Shown in pieces: positions 46,867-58,040 of a stretch of DNA of 64,000 bases (the first letter of the stretch is position 1; each line of letters opens with the position of its first letter). Made by a program: the position numbers and the translations under genes. The stretch spans positions 2,604,001 through 2,668,000 of the forward strand of contig NZ_CP077683.1 of the NCBI RefSeq assembly GCF_019063845.1, given 5' to 3'. This stretch comes from Geomonas subterranea (GTDB lineage Bacteria; Desulfobacterota; Desulfuromonadia; Geobacterales; Geobacteraceae). The notes beneath the pieces are model-generated. The model was given only the letters and a program-made list of their open reading frames with translations. It searched no databases and was not told the origin of the DNA.

Positions 46867-48618
46867 TTAGCCGTTTGGCATGGTGAAGTAGACGGTCGCC
46901 CCCTGGTCGACTACGCCGTTGGCCCAGACCGTACCACCATGCCGCTCCACTATGCGCTTCACCGTGGCCAGGCCGATACCGGTTCCCTCAAACTCGGCGC
47001 CGTGCAGCCGCTGGAACGCCCCGAAAAGCTTGTCCTGGTAGGCCATGTCGAACCCGACGCCGTTGTCCTTGATGAAAAAAGCGTCCGCACCGTCATGCCG
47101 GCAGCACCCGAACTCGATCCGTGCCCGCTCCCTGATGCTCGAGTACTTCCATGCGTTGCCGACCAGGTTCTCCAGCATCAGTTCCAGTAGCAGCCGGTCG
47201 CCCTGCACCTGCATCCCCGGCTCGATCAGGAGGTCCACCCGCCGCGCCGGTTCGGCGTCCTGCAGCTTGCATCCGATGCCGAAAGCGAGATCGCTCAGGC
47301 TCACCGTGGCCTTGTTCAGCTCGGAGCGCCCGATGCGCGAAAGCTCAAGCAGGTCGTCGATCAGGTCCCCCATCCTCTTGCTGGACGTGCGGATCCGCTC
47401 CAGGTACCCACGCGCCTCAGGTTCCAGGGCAGGGCCGAACTCCTCGAGCAGTATCGCCCCATAGCTGTTGATGTGGCGCAACGGACCGCGCAGGTCGTGG
47501 GACACGGAATAGCTGAAGGCCTCCTGCTCCTTCATGGCGGCTTCCAGCCGCGCCGTCCGTTCTGCAACCCGCCGCTCCAGATCTTCGTTCAAAAGCCGCA
47601 GTTCCTCCGCCATGCGCCGGCTCTGCGTGACATCTCGCGCGATGCCGAACAGGCCGACGACCTGTCCCTCCTTGTTGTGCAACGGGCCCTTGATTACCTC
47701 CAGCAGAATGCGCTCCCCGTTGACGCCATCCAACTCCCACTCCAACGTATGCGCTTGATTCCCCTCAAGGACCTCCCGGTCCATCCGCAGGACCTCGAGC
47801 GCCACCTCCGGAGGAAACAGAGCGTGGTCGTCCCGCCCGAGCACCTGTTCAAGCGTCTTTCCCGTCATCTGGCACGCCCCCTTGCTGAAAAGGAGATAAC
47901 GCCCGCTGACGTCCTTTACGAAAACGGCGTCAATGGTGCCATCGATGACAGAGTTCAGCAGTTCCCTGTTCTGCAGCAGTGCCCCTTCCACAGCGCTGCG
48001 CTCCACGATCACGCGCTGCAGTTGCTCGTTGACCGAAACCAGCCGGTTTCGCTCCTCTTCGTAATTTCTCAGCAGCGTCCACAGCATCACCGCGCACGAC
48101 AAGGCCGTCACCGCGAATCCCACGATGTTGTCGGAGACACGGTCCTGTTCGGATCTGAACGGGGTGGCCCACTCGGGGAACCGTAATTCCAGGGCCATGA
48201 GGGCTACGCCGTCGATCACCGTGAGAAGCAGCGGCAGCCACCGGGCACGCCCCCTGAAAAAAATGGGAAGGTACATCAGCAGGCAGAAGAAGTAAAAGGG
48301 GAGGCTCCCTTCCGACGCACCGTTGGGAAACCAGATCAGGTTCAGCAGGGCCATGAACAGGAAGAAGAGCGATTTCGTGTGGTAGCGCCCCTTGCACGCT
48401 TCGTTCAGAAGCACCAGGGAGAACGTCCCGAAGACGGCGACACAGACGTTGATGTAGATGGGGAGGTGTTGCAGGTAGTTGGTCGGTATAACGAGAAAAA
48501 AAGAGGCGGCGGCGGCCATCGTGCACAACAGCACGAAAAGGTGCTGCTCCATGGTGCAGCCCCCCCTGCTCCATATGCAGGACTTGAACCTCGCTATGGG
48601 CGATCCAATCTCGCTCAT
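46867..48618 (-). CDS. Membrane PAS sensor histidine kinase
   Basis: 583 residues. Six hydrophobic segments in the first ~185 residues form a MASE-like membrane sensor; PAS ~218-335 (NSVIDGTIDAVFVKDVSGR ... GLFGIARDVTQ), coiled coil, HisKA phospho-His in FSYSVSHDLRGPLRHIN, HATPase with ENLVGNAWKYS, DNGVGFDM and GTGIGLATVKRI. Phytochrome-like kinase class without receiver. GAGGTGAC precedes ATG. Cognate regulator not in the window. Confidence 0.92.
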   Translation of the reverse strand: MSEIGSPIARFKSCIWSRGGCTMEQHLFVLLCTMAAAASFFLVIPTNYLQHLPIYINVCVAVFGTFSLVLLNEACKGRYHTKSLFFLFMALLNLIWFPNGASEGSLPFYFFCLLMYLPIFFRGRARWLPLLLTVIDGVALMALELRFPEWATPFRSEQDRVSDNIVGFAVTALSCAVMLWTLLRNYEEERNRLVSVNEQLQRVIVERSAVEGALLQNRELLNSVIDGTIDAVFVKDVSGRYLLFSKGACQMTGKTLEQVLGRDDHALFPPEVALEVLRMDREVLEGNQAHTLEWELDGVNGERILLEVIKGPLHNKEGQVVGLFGIARDVTQSRRMAEELRLLNEDLERRVAERTARLEAAMKEQEAFSYSVSHDLRGPLRHINSYGAILLEEFGPALEPEARGYLERIRTSSKRMGDLIDDLLELSRIGRSELNKATVSLSDLAFGIGCKLQDAEPARRVDLLIEPGMQVQGDRLLLELMLENLVGNAWKYSSIRERARIEFGCCRHDGADAFFIKDNGVGFDMAYQDKLFGAFQRLHGAEFEGTGIGLATVKRIVERHGGTVWANGVVDQGATVYFTMPNG

Positions 48619-48784
48619 GTGTCACCTCGTGCGCTGCCGGGAACGGCAGCGAAAACCGCCGGGGGCTAAAAATAACACATTAGCTCAAGCTGATAAAGAT
48701 GTTTTTTCGCCCCTGCAACAAGGAGAAGGACAGCTGTGACAGAAAGGAGGTTGTCCCGGGAAAAGAGGAGCAGGTGAGCCCCGG

Positions 48785-49102
48785 TCAGCGCCCCCTGGAT
48801 CGGGTCATCTTGCGGAATATGACGAGTTGCGCGGTGATGTCGACGGCGAGAACCGCGGTAGTGAAGTATAAAAGCCACCCGATGCGGTCGAAGTAGGCCA
48901 GGCAGTTGAAGAACATGTACAGGGCCACCACGAAGGAGAGCAGCCTGCGTATCCCCCCGACCGGTCCCTCGCTCCCCTCCTCGCTCCCCTCCTCGCCGCT
49001 TCCCATCAGCGCGGCCAGCGCCGGTGCGGCAAGGTACCCGATGGTGGCGTCTATAAAGGTCAAAAAGATGTTGGCCACGAAGGCGTAGGTGAACAGTTCC
49101 AT
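48785..49102 (-). CDS. Small membrane protein, unknown
   Basis: 105 residues, three hydrophobic segments (~8-35, ~55-70, ~75-95) separated by a Glu/Gly/Ser-rich loop GSGEEGSEEGSEG. GGAGTG precedes ATG. No family recognised. Confidence 0.7.
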   Translation of the reverse strand: MELFTYAFVANIFLTFIDATIGYLAAPALAALMGSGEEGSEEGSEGPVGGIRRLLSFVVALYMFFNCLAYFDRIGWLLYFTTAVLAVDITAQLVIFRKMTRSRGR

Positions 49103-49190
49103 ATCACTCCCATCGGCTTAAGCCGGCTGGGCCAGAAAGTAAGGCAATTCGGGTCCGGAATCAAGTGAATAAACGGGGCGCGCTGTGATG

Positions 49191-49222
49191 AAAAAAAGGG
49201 CGGAAGGTTTCCCTTCCGCCCC
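49191..49222 (-). terminator. Intrinsic terminator of the frd operon
   Basis: Minus-strand stem GGGCGGAAGG / CCTTCCGCCC with GAAA loop followed by seven T. Confidence 0.93.
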
Positions 49223-49247
49223 GTGTTTGCGACTGGTGCGCCCCGTG

Positions 49248-49987
49248 TTACTTGAAGAGCGCCTTCTGGTACTCGCGGTTGAGCCTCGCGATGAACTTGA
49301 CGTTGATCCCTTTCGGGCAGGCGGCCTGGCACTCGTAGTGGTTGGAGCAGTTGCCAAAGCCGGCTTCCTGCATCGCCTCGGTCATGGCGCAGACGCGCTC
49401 GGCGGCCTCCGCCTGGCCCTGCGGCAGGGCGGCCAACTGGGCAACCTTGGCCGAGGTGTAGAGCATGGCCGAACCGTTCGGGCAAGCGGCGACGCAGGCA
49501 CCGCAGCCGATGCACTCGGCGGCGTCCATGGCGTAGTCGGCGGCGATCTTCGGCACCAGGATGGCGTTGCCGTCGGCAACACCGCCGGTGTGGCAGGAGG
49601 TGTAGCCACCAGCCTGCATGATCTTCTCAAGGGCGTTCCTGTCCACGATCAGGTCTTTCTGGATCGGGAAGGCAAGTGCGCGCCACGGCTCGATGTAGAT
49701 GGTGTCACCGTCGTTGAAGTTCCTCATGTGCAACTGGCAGACGGTGGTGCGCTCCTGGCCGCCGTGCGGCACGCCGTTGATGACCTGGGAGCACATGCCG
49801 CAGATACCCTCGCGGCAGTCGTGGTCGAATGCGATCGGATCCTTCCCCTCTTTGATCAGGTGCTCGTTCACTTCGTCGAGCATCTCCAGGAAGGACTGGT
49901 CCGGGCTTACGTTTTTGGCCTCGTACTGCTCGAGCTTTCCCGGAGCTTTGGGGCCACTTTGGCGCCATACGTGTAGTGTGAGGTTCA

Positions 49988-49988
<1 letters not shown>
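49248..49988 (-). CDS. frdB: Fumarate reductase/succinate dehydrogenase iron-sulfur subunit
   Basis: 246 residues. [2Fe-2S] ligands in CREGICGMCSQVING and TVCQLHM, [4Fe-4S] in CIGCGACVAACPNGS, third cluster in CSNHYECQAACPKGI. Carries electrons between FrdA and the quinone site in FrdC. In Geobacter one complex works in both directions. Its ATG shares one base with the frdA stop (TAATG). Confidence 0.96.
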
Positions 49989-51901
<1,913 letters not shown>

Positions 51902-51910
51902 TTGAACCCC

Positions 51911-52576
51911 CTAAAGTTTCAATAAGCCGGCCAGGATGACCGCAGGAATCGAGATGTAAGCAAGCATGAGGAGGGCGGAGATGACCTTGCCGCCGGTACC
52001 GAAGGCCGGGATGGTCTTCTCGTTGTTCCACCCCATGGTCTGCAGGAAGCTCGGGATGCCGTGGGAGAGGTGCAGGAAAAGCATCAGCATGGCGAACATG
52101 TAAGCCAGCGAGATCAGCGCGTTGCCGAAGCTGGTCACGACCATCCTGAACACGTCGGGACGGTTGGCGGAATCGAGGCCGACCACCACGTCAGGGGTGC
52201 CGTGAATGGTGAACTGAAGCAGGTGGTACATGATGAAGCCCAGCACCAGAAGGCCGGTCCAGATCATGTTCTCGGAGGCGAAGCTCGCCTTCAGGTTCCT
52301 TTTTACGGCGTAGGCGCCGGGGTTGGCCGCCCTGTTCTCCAGGGTCAGCGTGACGCCGTAGCAGATGTGGATGGCGATGGCTGCCAGCATGAACAGGCGG
52401 AAAGCCCAGACCAGCGGCGGCAGGCTATGCAGGTGCTCAGCATAGGCGTTGATGCCGTTGGGGCCAAAGAAGATGGTGGAGTTTCCGATCAGGTGTATCA
52501 GGATGAAGATGATCAGGAGCTGACCCGTGATGGACATCAGGATCTTTCTTCCCACAGAGCTAGATAAGATTCGCAT
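51911..52576 (-). CDS. frdC: Fumarate reductase/succinate dehydrogenase cytochrome b
   Basis: 221 residues, five membrane helices with His residues placed for two hemes (e.g. FILIHLIGNST, AIHICYGVTL, MYHLLQFTIH, FLHLSHGIPS). Diheme Wolinella/Bacillus-type membrane anchor. First gene of frdCAB, ATG behind AAAGGGA. Confidence 0.95.
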   Translation of the reverse strand: MRILSSSVGRKILMSITGQLLIIFILIHLIGNSTIFFGPNGINAYAEHLHSLPPLVWAFRLFMLAAIAIHICYGVTLTLENRAANPGAYAVKRNLKASFASENMIWTGLLVLGFIMYHLLQFTIHGTPDVVVGLDSANRPDVFRMVVTSFGNALISLAYMFAMLMLFLHLSHGIPSFLQTMGWNNEKTIPAFGTGGKVISALLMLAYISIPAVILAGLLKL

Positions 52577-53013
52577 GTTTTTTGTCCCTTTGCCTTTTTT
52601 CGATTAATCAGTTGAGTTGGATTGCTGCGTACACCGGAGGAGTACAAGTCCCGAAAACCGGGTCACGGGGCGGACTCGCGGCTTCCGCTTGGGGAGGATG
52701 GGGGACCACGCCACGGGCTCAGTGTCTGCATTCGATCTCTCCTTTATTAATCTCACATTAGCAACAGTGGATGGTATCTATAACATAAAAATCGGCGGGT
52801 TGATAGACGCGCATATTAAATGCCGTTATACCAAATTGCAACAGTTTTTTGTATACAGCATACAATTAATGGTTCAGCCATCTTAGCCCCCTCTAAATTG
52901 CAGTAACCATGTTTTGAAATAACGCTTACGCGGCCCCGATCTTGCATTTTTTACCCCGCTCTGCTAATTAGGATAACCACCATCAGTAAAACATTAGGAA
53001 ACCAGGAAGGTTC
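52577..53013. other. Divergent control region between frdCAB and tgt
   Basis: 437 bases without a credible gene. G/C-rich near frdC, then AT-rich from ~52735 with a TTGTAT-ACAGC-ATACAA dyad at 52849-52865. Promoters for both directions must lie here; none is unambiguous. Confidence 0.65.
52849..52865. promoter_or_regulatory. Dyad TTGTAT-N5-ATACAA, possible repressor site
   Basis: Perfect 6-bp arms in an AT-rich setting between frdC and tgt. The half-sites resemble GntR-family operators, but the regulator is unknown. Confidence 0.4.
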
Positions 53014-54120
53014 ATGATTTATAAACTGCTCAAGAAGGACCCGAAGTCCGGCGCCCGCCGCGGCGTAGTGACCACCGCCCACGGCGAGATCCAGACCCCC
53101 ATTTTCATGCCGGTGGCCACCCACGCAGCCATGAAGGCGATGACGCCGGCCCAGGTCAAGGAGACCGGTGCCCAGATCATCCTTTCCAACACCTACCACC
53201 TGCACCTGCACCCGGGCGAGGCCCTGGTGCAGAAGGCGGGCGGCCTGCACAAGTTCATGTGCTGGGATGGCCCGATCCTCACCGACTCCGGCGGGTTCCA
53301 GGTTTTCTCGCTCCCGAAGAAACGGATCACCGAGGAGGGGGTCTTCTTCCGCCACGAGGACACCGGCGAGGAGATCTTCCTCGACCCCGCCAAGGCAGTC
53401 GCGATCCAGGAGGCCCTCGGCGCCGACATCATCATGAACTTCGACGAGTGCATCCCCTACCCCTGCGACAAGGCGTACGCGGAGCGCTCCACCGAGAAGA
53501 CCATCCGCTGGGCCAAGCAGTGCATCGACGCCCACTCGCGCGAGAACCAGTACCTGTTCGGCATCGTGCAGGGAAGCGTGTTCGAGGACCTGAGGAAGCG
53601 CTGCGCCAAGGCCCTGGTCAAGATGGACTTCCCCGGCTACGCGATCGGCGGGGTTTCCGTGGGCGAGGGGCTGGAGCTTCTGAAGCAGGTCGTGGGGTAC
53701 ACCGCGCCGCATCTCCCCGAGGACAAGCCGCGCTACCTGATGGGGGTGGGGCTTCCGGAGGACATCCTGGAGAGCGTCGAGCGCGGCATCGACATGTTCG
53801 ACTGCGTCATCCCGACCCGCTACGCAAGAAGCGCGACCCTCTTCACCAACCGCGGCCGCATCCGGCTCACCAACAAGAATTACCGGCGCGACTTCTACCC
53901 GGTGGAACCCAACTGCAGCTGCTACACCTGCCGCAACTTCACGAGGGCCTACCTGCACCACCTGTTCACGTCCAACGAGGTGCTCTCGGCGATCCTCGCC
54001 AGCATCCACAACGTGCACTTCTACCTGAACATGATGGCGGAGATCCGCACCTCGATCGAGGAGGGGCGCTTCGTGGAGTACAAGCAGCAGTTCCTTGCTG
54101 CCTATCTGAAGGGCAAATAG
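53014..54120 (+). CDS. tgt: Queuine tRNA-ribosyltransferase
   Basis: 368 residues, full length. Exchanges G34 for preQ1 in tRNAs. Substrate-binding Asp in LTDSGGFQVFSL, nucleophile in the CVIPTRYARSATLFT region (Asp of MFDCVIPT), zinc ligands CSCYTCRNFTRAYLHHL. AGGAAGG precedes ATG. Followed directly by a cytochrome gene. Confidence 0.97.
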   Translation: MIYKLLKKDPKSGARRGVVTTAHGEIQTPIFMPVATHAAMKAMTPAQVKETGAQIILSNTYHLHLHPGEALVQKAGGLHKFMCWDGPILTDSGGFQVFSLPKKRITEEGVFFRHEDTGEEIFLDPAKAVAIQEALGADIIMNFDECIPYPCDKAYAERSTEKTIRWAKQCIDAHSRENQYLFGIVQGSVFEDLRKRCAKALVKMDFPGYAIGGVSVGEGLELLKQVVGYTAPHLPEDKPRYLMGVGLPEDILESVERGIDMFDCVIPTRYARSATLFTNRGRIRLTNKNYRRDFYPVEPNCSCYTCRNFTRAYLHHLFTSNEVLSAILASIHNVHFYLNMMAEIRTSIEEGRFVEYKQQFLAAYLKGK

Positions 54121-54129
54121 GTGATCCCC

Positions 54130-54477
54130 ATGCGAGAAAGCTTTCTTGTCGCAGCCACCGTCCTCTCGCTCTTTTGCGGCTGCTCAAAGCACGAGGAGGC
54201 GCAGGCACCCGCGCCGAAGCAGTCCCCGGCCCGGCTGGAGCTTTTCGGCGAGGAACTCTACAACGAACGCTGCCGGGACTGCCATATCGTGAAGGACAAG
54301 GGGGGTGTCGTCGGCCCCGAACTGACCCACGTCGGGAGCAAGCGCGACCGCACCTTCCTGGAGCGGGTGATCCGCGAGCCTGGGAAGGTCTATCCCGGCA
54401 CCGTGATGCCTCCCTACGACACCTTTTCGAAGAAACAGATAGACTCGCTGGTCGACTACCTGAGCGGACTCAAGTAG
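54130..54477 (+). CDS. Monoheme c-type cytochrome lipoprotein
   Basis: 115 residues from ATG 54130 (AGGTGA six bases upstream, within the tgt stop); a GTG at 54121 is the alternative. Signal with lipobox LFCGC, Ala/Pro linker, heme site CRDCH near 55 and distal Met in GTVMPPYDTFS, closing SLVDYLSGLK. Class I cytochrome c, periplasmic and lipid-anchored; small electron carrier or sensor. Confidence 0.92.
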   Translation: MRESFLVAATVLSLFCGCSKHEEAQAPAPKQSPARLELFGEELYNERCRDCHIVKDKGGVVGPELTHVGSKRDRTFLERVIREPGKVYPGTVMPPYDTFSKKQIDSLVDYLSGLK

Positions 54478-54483
54478 CTGTAG

Positions 54484-54597
54484 CCCCTCACCCCAGCCCC
54501 CCCCTGGAGGGGAAGGTTGGGAGGGGGGAAGGCCGCAGTCCCGCAGAAAATTACCCCTCCCTTGCCCTCCCCCTCCGGGGGAGGGAACACTTCCTTC
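54484..54597. repeat. C/G-rich REP-like repeat
   Basis: CCCCTCACCCCAGCCCCCCC, GGAGGGGAAGG and CCCTCCCCCTCCGGGGGAGG between the cytochrome and mazG genes. Confidence 0.55.
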
Positions 54598-54609
54598 CGG
54601 AGATCCATC

Positions 54610-55404
54610 ATGTCCACTGAAACCACACAAGACCGCTTCGACCGCCTCATGGAGATCATGCGCAGGCTGCGCGCCCCCGGCGGGTGCCCCTGGGACGCGG
54701 AGCAGACCCACGAATCGCTCAAGCGCTACCTCCTGGAGGAGTCCTACGAGGTCATCGAGGCGATCGACGCCAGGGACCAGAAGCTTCTGAAGGAGGAGTT
54801 GGGGGACCTGATGCTGCAGCCGGTGTTCCACGCGGCCATAGCCGAGGAGAGCGGCACCTTCACCATGGACGAGGTGCTCGACGCCATCAACGAGAAACTG
54901 GTGCGCCGCCACCCCCACGTCTTCGGGGACCAGGTGATCGAGAGCAGCGCCGCGCAGGTGGAGAACTGGGAGAAGATCAAGAAGAGTGAAAAGGGAGACG
55001 AGCGCAAGTCGGCGCTCTCGGGTATCCCGCCGCACCTCCCCGCGCTCATGAAGGCGCAGAAGATCACCGAAAAGGCGGCGCGGGTCGGCTTCGACTGGGA
55101 GCATACGGACCAGGTCTTCGCCAAGGTGATGGAGGAACTGCACGAGTTCCAGGAGGCGATGGCCGCCGGCGACCAGCAGGAGATGGAGTCCGAACTGGGG
55201 GACCTCCTCTTCGCCATCGTGAACCTGGGGCGGTTCCTTGCCATCGACCCGGAGGAGGCCCTCAGAAAGACCATCCAGCGTTTCACCCGGCGCTTCGAAC
55301 ACATAGAGGAGACCCTGCATGGCGGTGGCCGGAAGCTGCAGGATGCCTCCCTGGAGGAGATGGATCTGCTCTGGGAAGAAGCGAAGAAACTGGAGAAACG
55401 TTGA
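54610..55404 (+). CDS. mazG: Nucleoside triphosphate pyrophosphohydrolase MazG
   Basis: 264 residues, two MazG domains. First: CPWDAEQTHESLKRYLLEES, EVIEAI and EELGDLMLQPVFH; second (active in E. coli): KVMEELHEFQEAM and SELGDLLFAIVNLGRF. Hydrolyses NTPs to NMP and pyrophosphate, limiting mutagenic nucleotides. ATG 54610 is the family start. Confidence 0.96.
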   Translation: MSTETTQDRFDRLMEIMRRLRAPGGCPWDAEQTHESLKRYLLEESYEVIEAIDARDQKLLKEELGDLMLQPVFHAAIAEESGTFTMDEVLDAINEKLVRRHPHVFGDQVIESSAAQVENWEKIKKSEKGDERKSALSGIPPHLPALMKAQKITEKAARVGFDWEHTDQVFAKVMEELHEFQEAMAAGDQQEMESELGDLLFAIVNLGRFLAIDPEEALRKTIQRFTRRFEHIEETLHGGGRKLQDASLEEMDLLWEEAKKLEKR

Positions 55405-55435
55405 ATCTAATTAATATTTTTGGGCAACCAGCGGC

Positions 55436-55660
55436 TTATCCACACTTTTTGTGGAAAAGGTGTGGATAACGATGTTGACAAACTGAGAAACCTACGGCTT
55501 TTAAGCAGTTTCCGCGTTCTGCATAAATATTGGCCACGACGATATTCGAACGAAAGATCAGCTAGTTACGATAAATTGTATACATCCGCGGTCAATCAAC
55601 CTCAACTAAAATTAGCTACACCTAATTAGGTCCCCAGCCAGGTGGAAATCCTGTGCATAA
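55436..55660. other. Cluster of DnaA-box-like sequences
   Basis: TTATCCACA at 55436-55444, its inverse TGTGGATAA at 55461-55469 (together a 10-bp perfect dyad), a one-mismatch box TGTGGAAAA at 55450-55458 between them, and TGTGCATAA at 55652-55660. The stretch between is AT-rich and holds no gene. Confidence 0.6.
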
Positions 55661-56224
55661 CTACCCGATTTTGGCCCGTATCACGCCCCCCCGGGCATCG
55701 AAACCCACCCCCTCCATCGACAACAGCCCGCGCTTGGACTCCGTCCCCCCTGGAGCGGTGAACCCGGTCATGACGCCGCTGGCCCCGACCACCCGGTGGC
55801 AGGGGATGATGACCGGGAGCAGGTTTCTCGCCATGGCCCCTCCGATCGCCCTCGCCCCGTTGGGGGAGCCGCACGCCCCGGCGACCTCCCGATAACTGAG
55901 CACGGCCCCGTAAGGGATGGCGGCTACCACACGGTAGACGGTTTTCTGGAAGGGCGTGCATCCATCGAGGTCGAGGGGAAGCTCGAAAGCAACCCTCTCA
56001 CCCGCGAAATAACGCCGCAGCAGCGCCGCTCCTTTCGCGGTCAGATCGCTCTCCCCTTTTGCCAGCGGGTACAGGGTCGCCGCCAGCTCCAGGGCCCCGG
56101 CGGCGGACGCCGTGCCGTAGGGGAGATGGTGGGCAACCAGACCCTGCTCGCTCGCCGCCAGCACCCCGTAACCGGCACCGGTTTCGTACATGGTCCACGC
56201 CGTAGCGGCCGACCTCTCTCTCAT
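55661..56224 (-). CDS. ogt: Methylated-DNA-protein cysteine methyltransferase
   Basis: 187 residues from ATG 56224 (GGGAGAAGAG ahead). Active-site IIPCHRVVG with the acceptor Cys, helix-turn-helix YREVAGACGSPNGARAIGGA with Arg finger, and PFQKTVYRVVAAIPYGAVLSY. Removes alkyl groups from O6-guanine. A longer ATG frame upstream lacks a ribosome site. Confidence 0.95.
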   Translation of the reverse strand: MRERSAATAWTMYETGAGYGVLAASEQGLVAHHLPYGTASAAGALELAATLYPLAKGESDLTAKGAALLRRYFAGERVAFELPLDLDGCTPFQKTVYRVVAAIPYGAVLSYREVAGACGSPNGARAIGGAMARNLLPVIIPCHRVVGASGVMTGFTAPGGTESKRGLLSMEGVGFDARGGVIRAKIG

Positions 56225-56347
56225 ACTCTTCTCCCATAAAAAAAACCGCGCTGGATTGACTACATCCGTCAGGACAGCAGAAACAATACCATGTTGTTCC
56301 TGTCCCTTTCCAGTGGATTTCGCAGTCGCGGCGCGGTCCTTCAACTT

Positions 56348-57916
56348 CTATTTTTTGAGCAGCTTTCTCTTCGCCAGCCCGATCACGTCACCGGCCTCCT
56401 CGCAGCGCAGCAGGTGCGCCGACACGAGAAAGATGGCCATGCCCGCCAGCACCCCGCCCCCCAGCACGCCTCCCTTGAGCAGACGCCTGCCGGCCGGGGA
56501 CCAGTCGATGAGCCGCATGATCCAGTACACCACCAGCGCCATCGGGACGGAGGCCATCATCCCTTTCACCCCGGCGACGGCAATGGCCCGCCCCCCGAAG
56601 GGGCCGATCTTCCTTCTCAAGAACCAGAGCAGGAGCATCATGTTGCCCAGCGCGGAAAGGGACGAGGCCAGCGCGAGCCCGCCGTGCTTCATAGGCCCCA
56701 TCAGCATCAGGCTGAACAACAGGTTGAGCAGGAAAGCGGCGAAGGCGATGACGACCGGTGTCCTGGTGTCCTTGAGCGCGTAGAAGGCCGGGACCAGCAC
56801 GCGCACCAGCGCCACGAATGTCAGCCCCACCGAGTAGTAAAGGAGCGCGGTGCCGCAGTTGACCGCCTTGGCGTAGTCAAAGGCGCCCCCCATGAACAGC
56901 AGGGAGAAAATCGGCGTGGCGCAGAACATGAGCCCCACCATGGCGGGAATGGTGATGAACAGGGTAAGCCGGACGCCGTAGGAGAGGGATTCCTTGAGCG
57001 CGTCCATGTCCCCAGCGGCCGCCTGGCGGCTCATCGACGGAAGGACCGCCTGCGCAACCGAAACCGTGAAGATCCCCTGCGGGAACTCGAAGAGCCGCTG
57101 AGCGTAATAAAGGTAGGAGACGCTCCCCTCGGGAAGGAGCGACGCCAGGATGGAACCGACGGCGATGTTGAGGTAGTAAACACCGACACCGAACACGGAC
57201 GGCCCCATGAGCAGCGTGATCCTTTTCAGCGCGGGATGCCCGAAGTCGAAGTTGGGCCTCACCGGAAAGCCCTTCCGGTAAAGCACCGGGAGTTGCAGCG
57301 CCAGTTGCAGCACCCCGCCGATCAGCACGCCCACCGCCAGCGAGACGATGGGAACCTGGAACCGGTGGTTAAGCAGCAGCGCGCACAGGATCATGGAGAT
57401 GTTCAGGAACACCGTGGAGATCGCCGGCGTGAAGAAGTGGCGCAAGGTGTTCAGTATTCCCATACACAGGGCGACCAGGCTCACGAAGAAGATGTAGGGG
57501 AACATGAGCCGGTTCAGCAAGATGGTGACCGAAAGTTTTTCCGGGTTGGAGGTGAACCCCGGGAACATGAGGTGGACTATCTGCGGCGAGAAGATGATGC
57601 CGGCGATGGTGATGACGGCCATCACGATGGTGAGCGCGGTGAAGCAGACGTTCGCCAGCGCGCGGGTCTCCTCCTCCCCCTTCTGGGTGTGCCATTCCGA
57701 GAAGGTGGGGACGAAGGCGGAGGTGAGCGCCCCCTCGGCGAAGAAGCGGCGCAGCATGTTGGGGATCTGGAACGCGGCGAAGAAGGCGTCCGTGTAGAGG
57801 CCGGCGCCGAAGAGGCGGGAGACCACCATGTCGCGGATCATCCCCATGATGCGGGAGAGCATGGTGGCCGCGCCCAAAACGCCAGCGGCGCGGGCTATGT
57901 TCTTCTTTTCAGACAA
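56348..57916 (-). CDS. murJ: Lipid II flippase MurJ
   Basis: 522 residues, about 14 membrane helices. Family signatures: GVLGAATMLSRIMGMIRDMVVSRLFGAG at the N-terminus (in parts), RRFFAEGALTSAFVP, and YYAQRLFEFPQGIFTVSVAQAVLPSMS. Flips the peptidoglycan precursor. The TTG start at 57916 has AGGAGG five bases ahead; no better ATG exists. Confidence 0.95.
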   Translation of the reverse strand: MSEKKNIARAAGVLGAATMLSRIMGMIRDMVVSRLFGAGLYTDAFFAAFQIPNMLRRFFAEGALTSAFVPTFSEWHTQKGEEETRALANVCFTALTIVMAVITIAGIIFSPQIVHLMFPGFTSNPEKLSVTILLNRLMFPYIFFVSLVALCMGILNTLRHFFTPAISTVFLNISMILCALLLNHRFQVPIVSLAVGVLIGGVLQLALQLPVLYRKGFPVRPNFDFGHPALKRITLLMGPSVFGVGVYYLNIAVGSILASLLPEGSVSYLYYAQRLFEFPQGIFTVSVAQAVLPSMSRQAAAGDMDALKESLSYGVRLTLFITIPAMVGLMFCATPIFSLLFMGGAFDYAKAVNCGTALLYYSVGLTFVALVRVLVPAFYALKDTRTPVVIAFAAFLLNLLFSLMLMGPMKHGGLALASSLSALGNMMLLLWFLRRKIGPFGGRAIAVAGVKGMMASVPMALVVYWIMRLIDWSPAGRRLLKGGVLGGGVLAGMAIFLVSAHLLRCEEAGDVIGLAKRKLLKK

Positions 57917-57940
57917 ACAACCTCCTAAAACCTGAAACCC

Positions 57941-58040
57941 AAAATTAACGCAAAGACGCAAAGCCGCGAAGTAACCAACCCGAAGGTCTTAAAAGAAGGT
58001 TGTGACTTCTTTGCGCCTTTGCGGCTTTGCGTTAAATTTT
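57941..58040. repeat. Inverted repeat of ACGCAAAG units
   Basis: Left arm AAAATTAACGCAAAGACGCAAAGCCGCGAAG begins at 57941; right arm ends GGCTTTGCGTTAAATTTT at 58040, overlapping the stop codon of the aldolase gene. Same family as 45992-46088. Confidence 0.8.
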
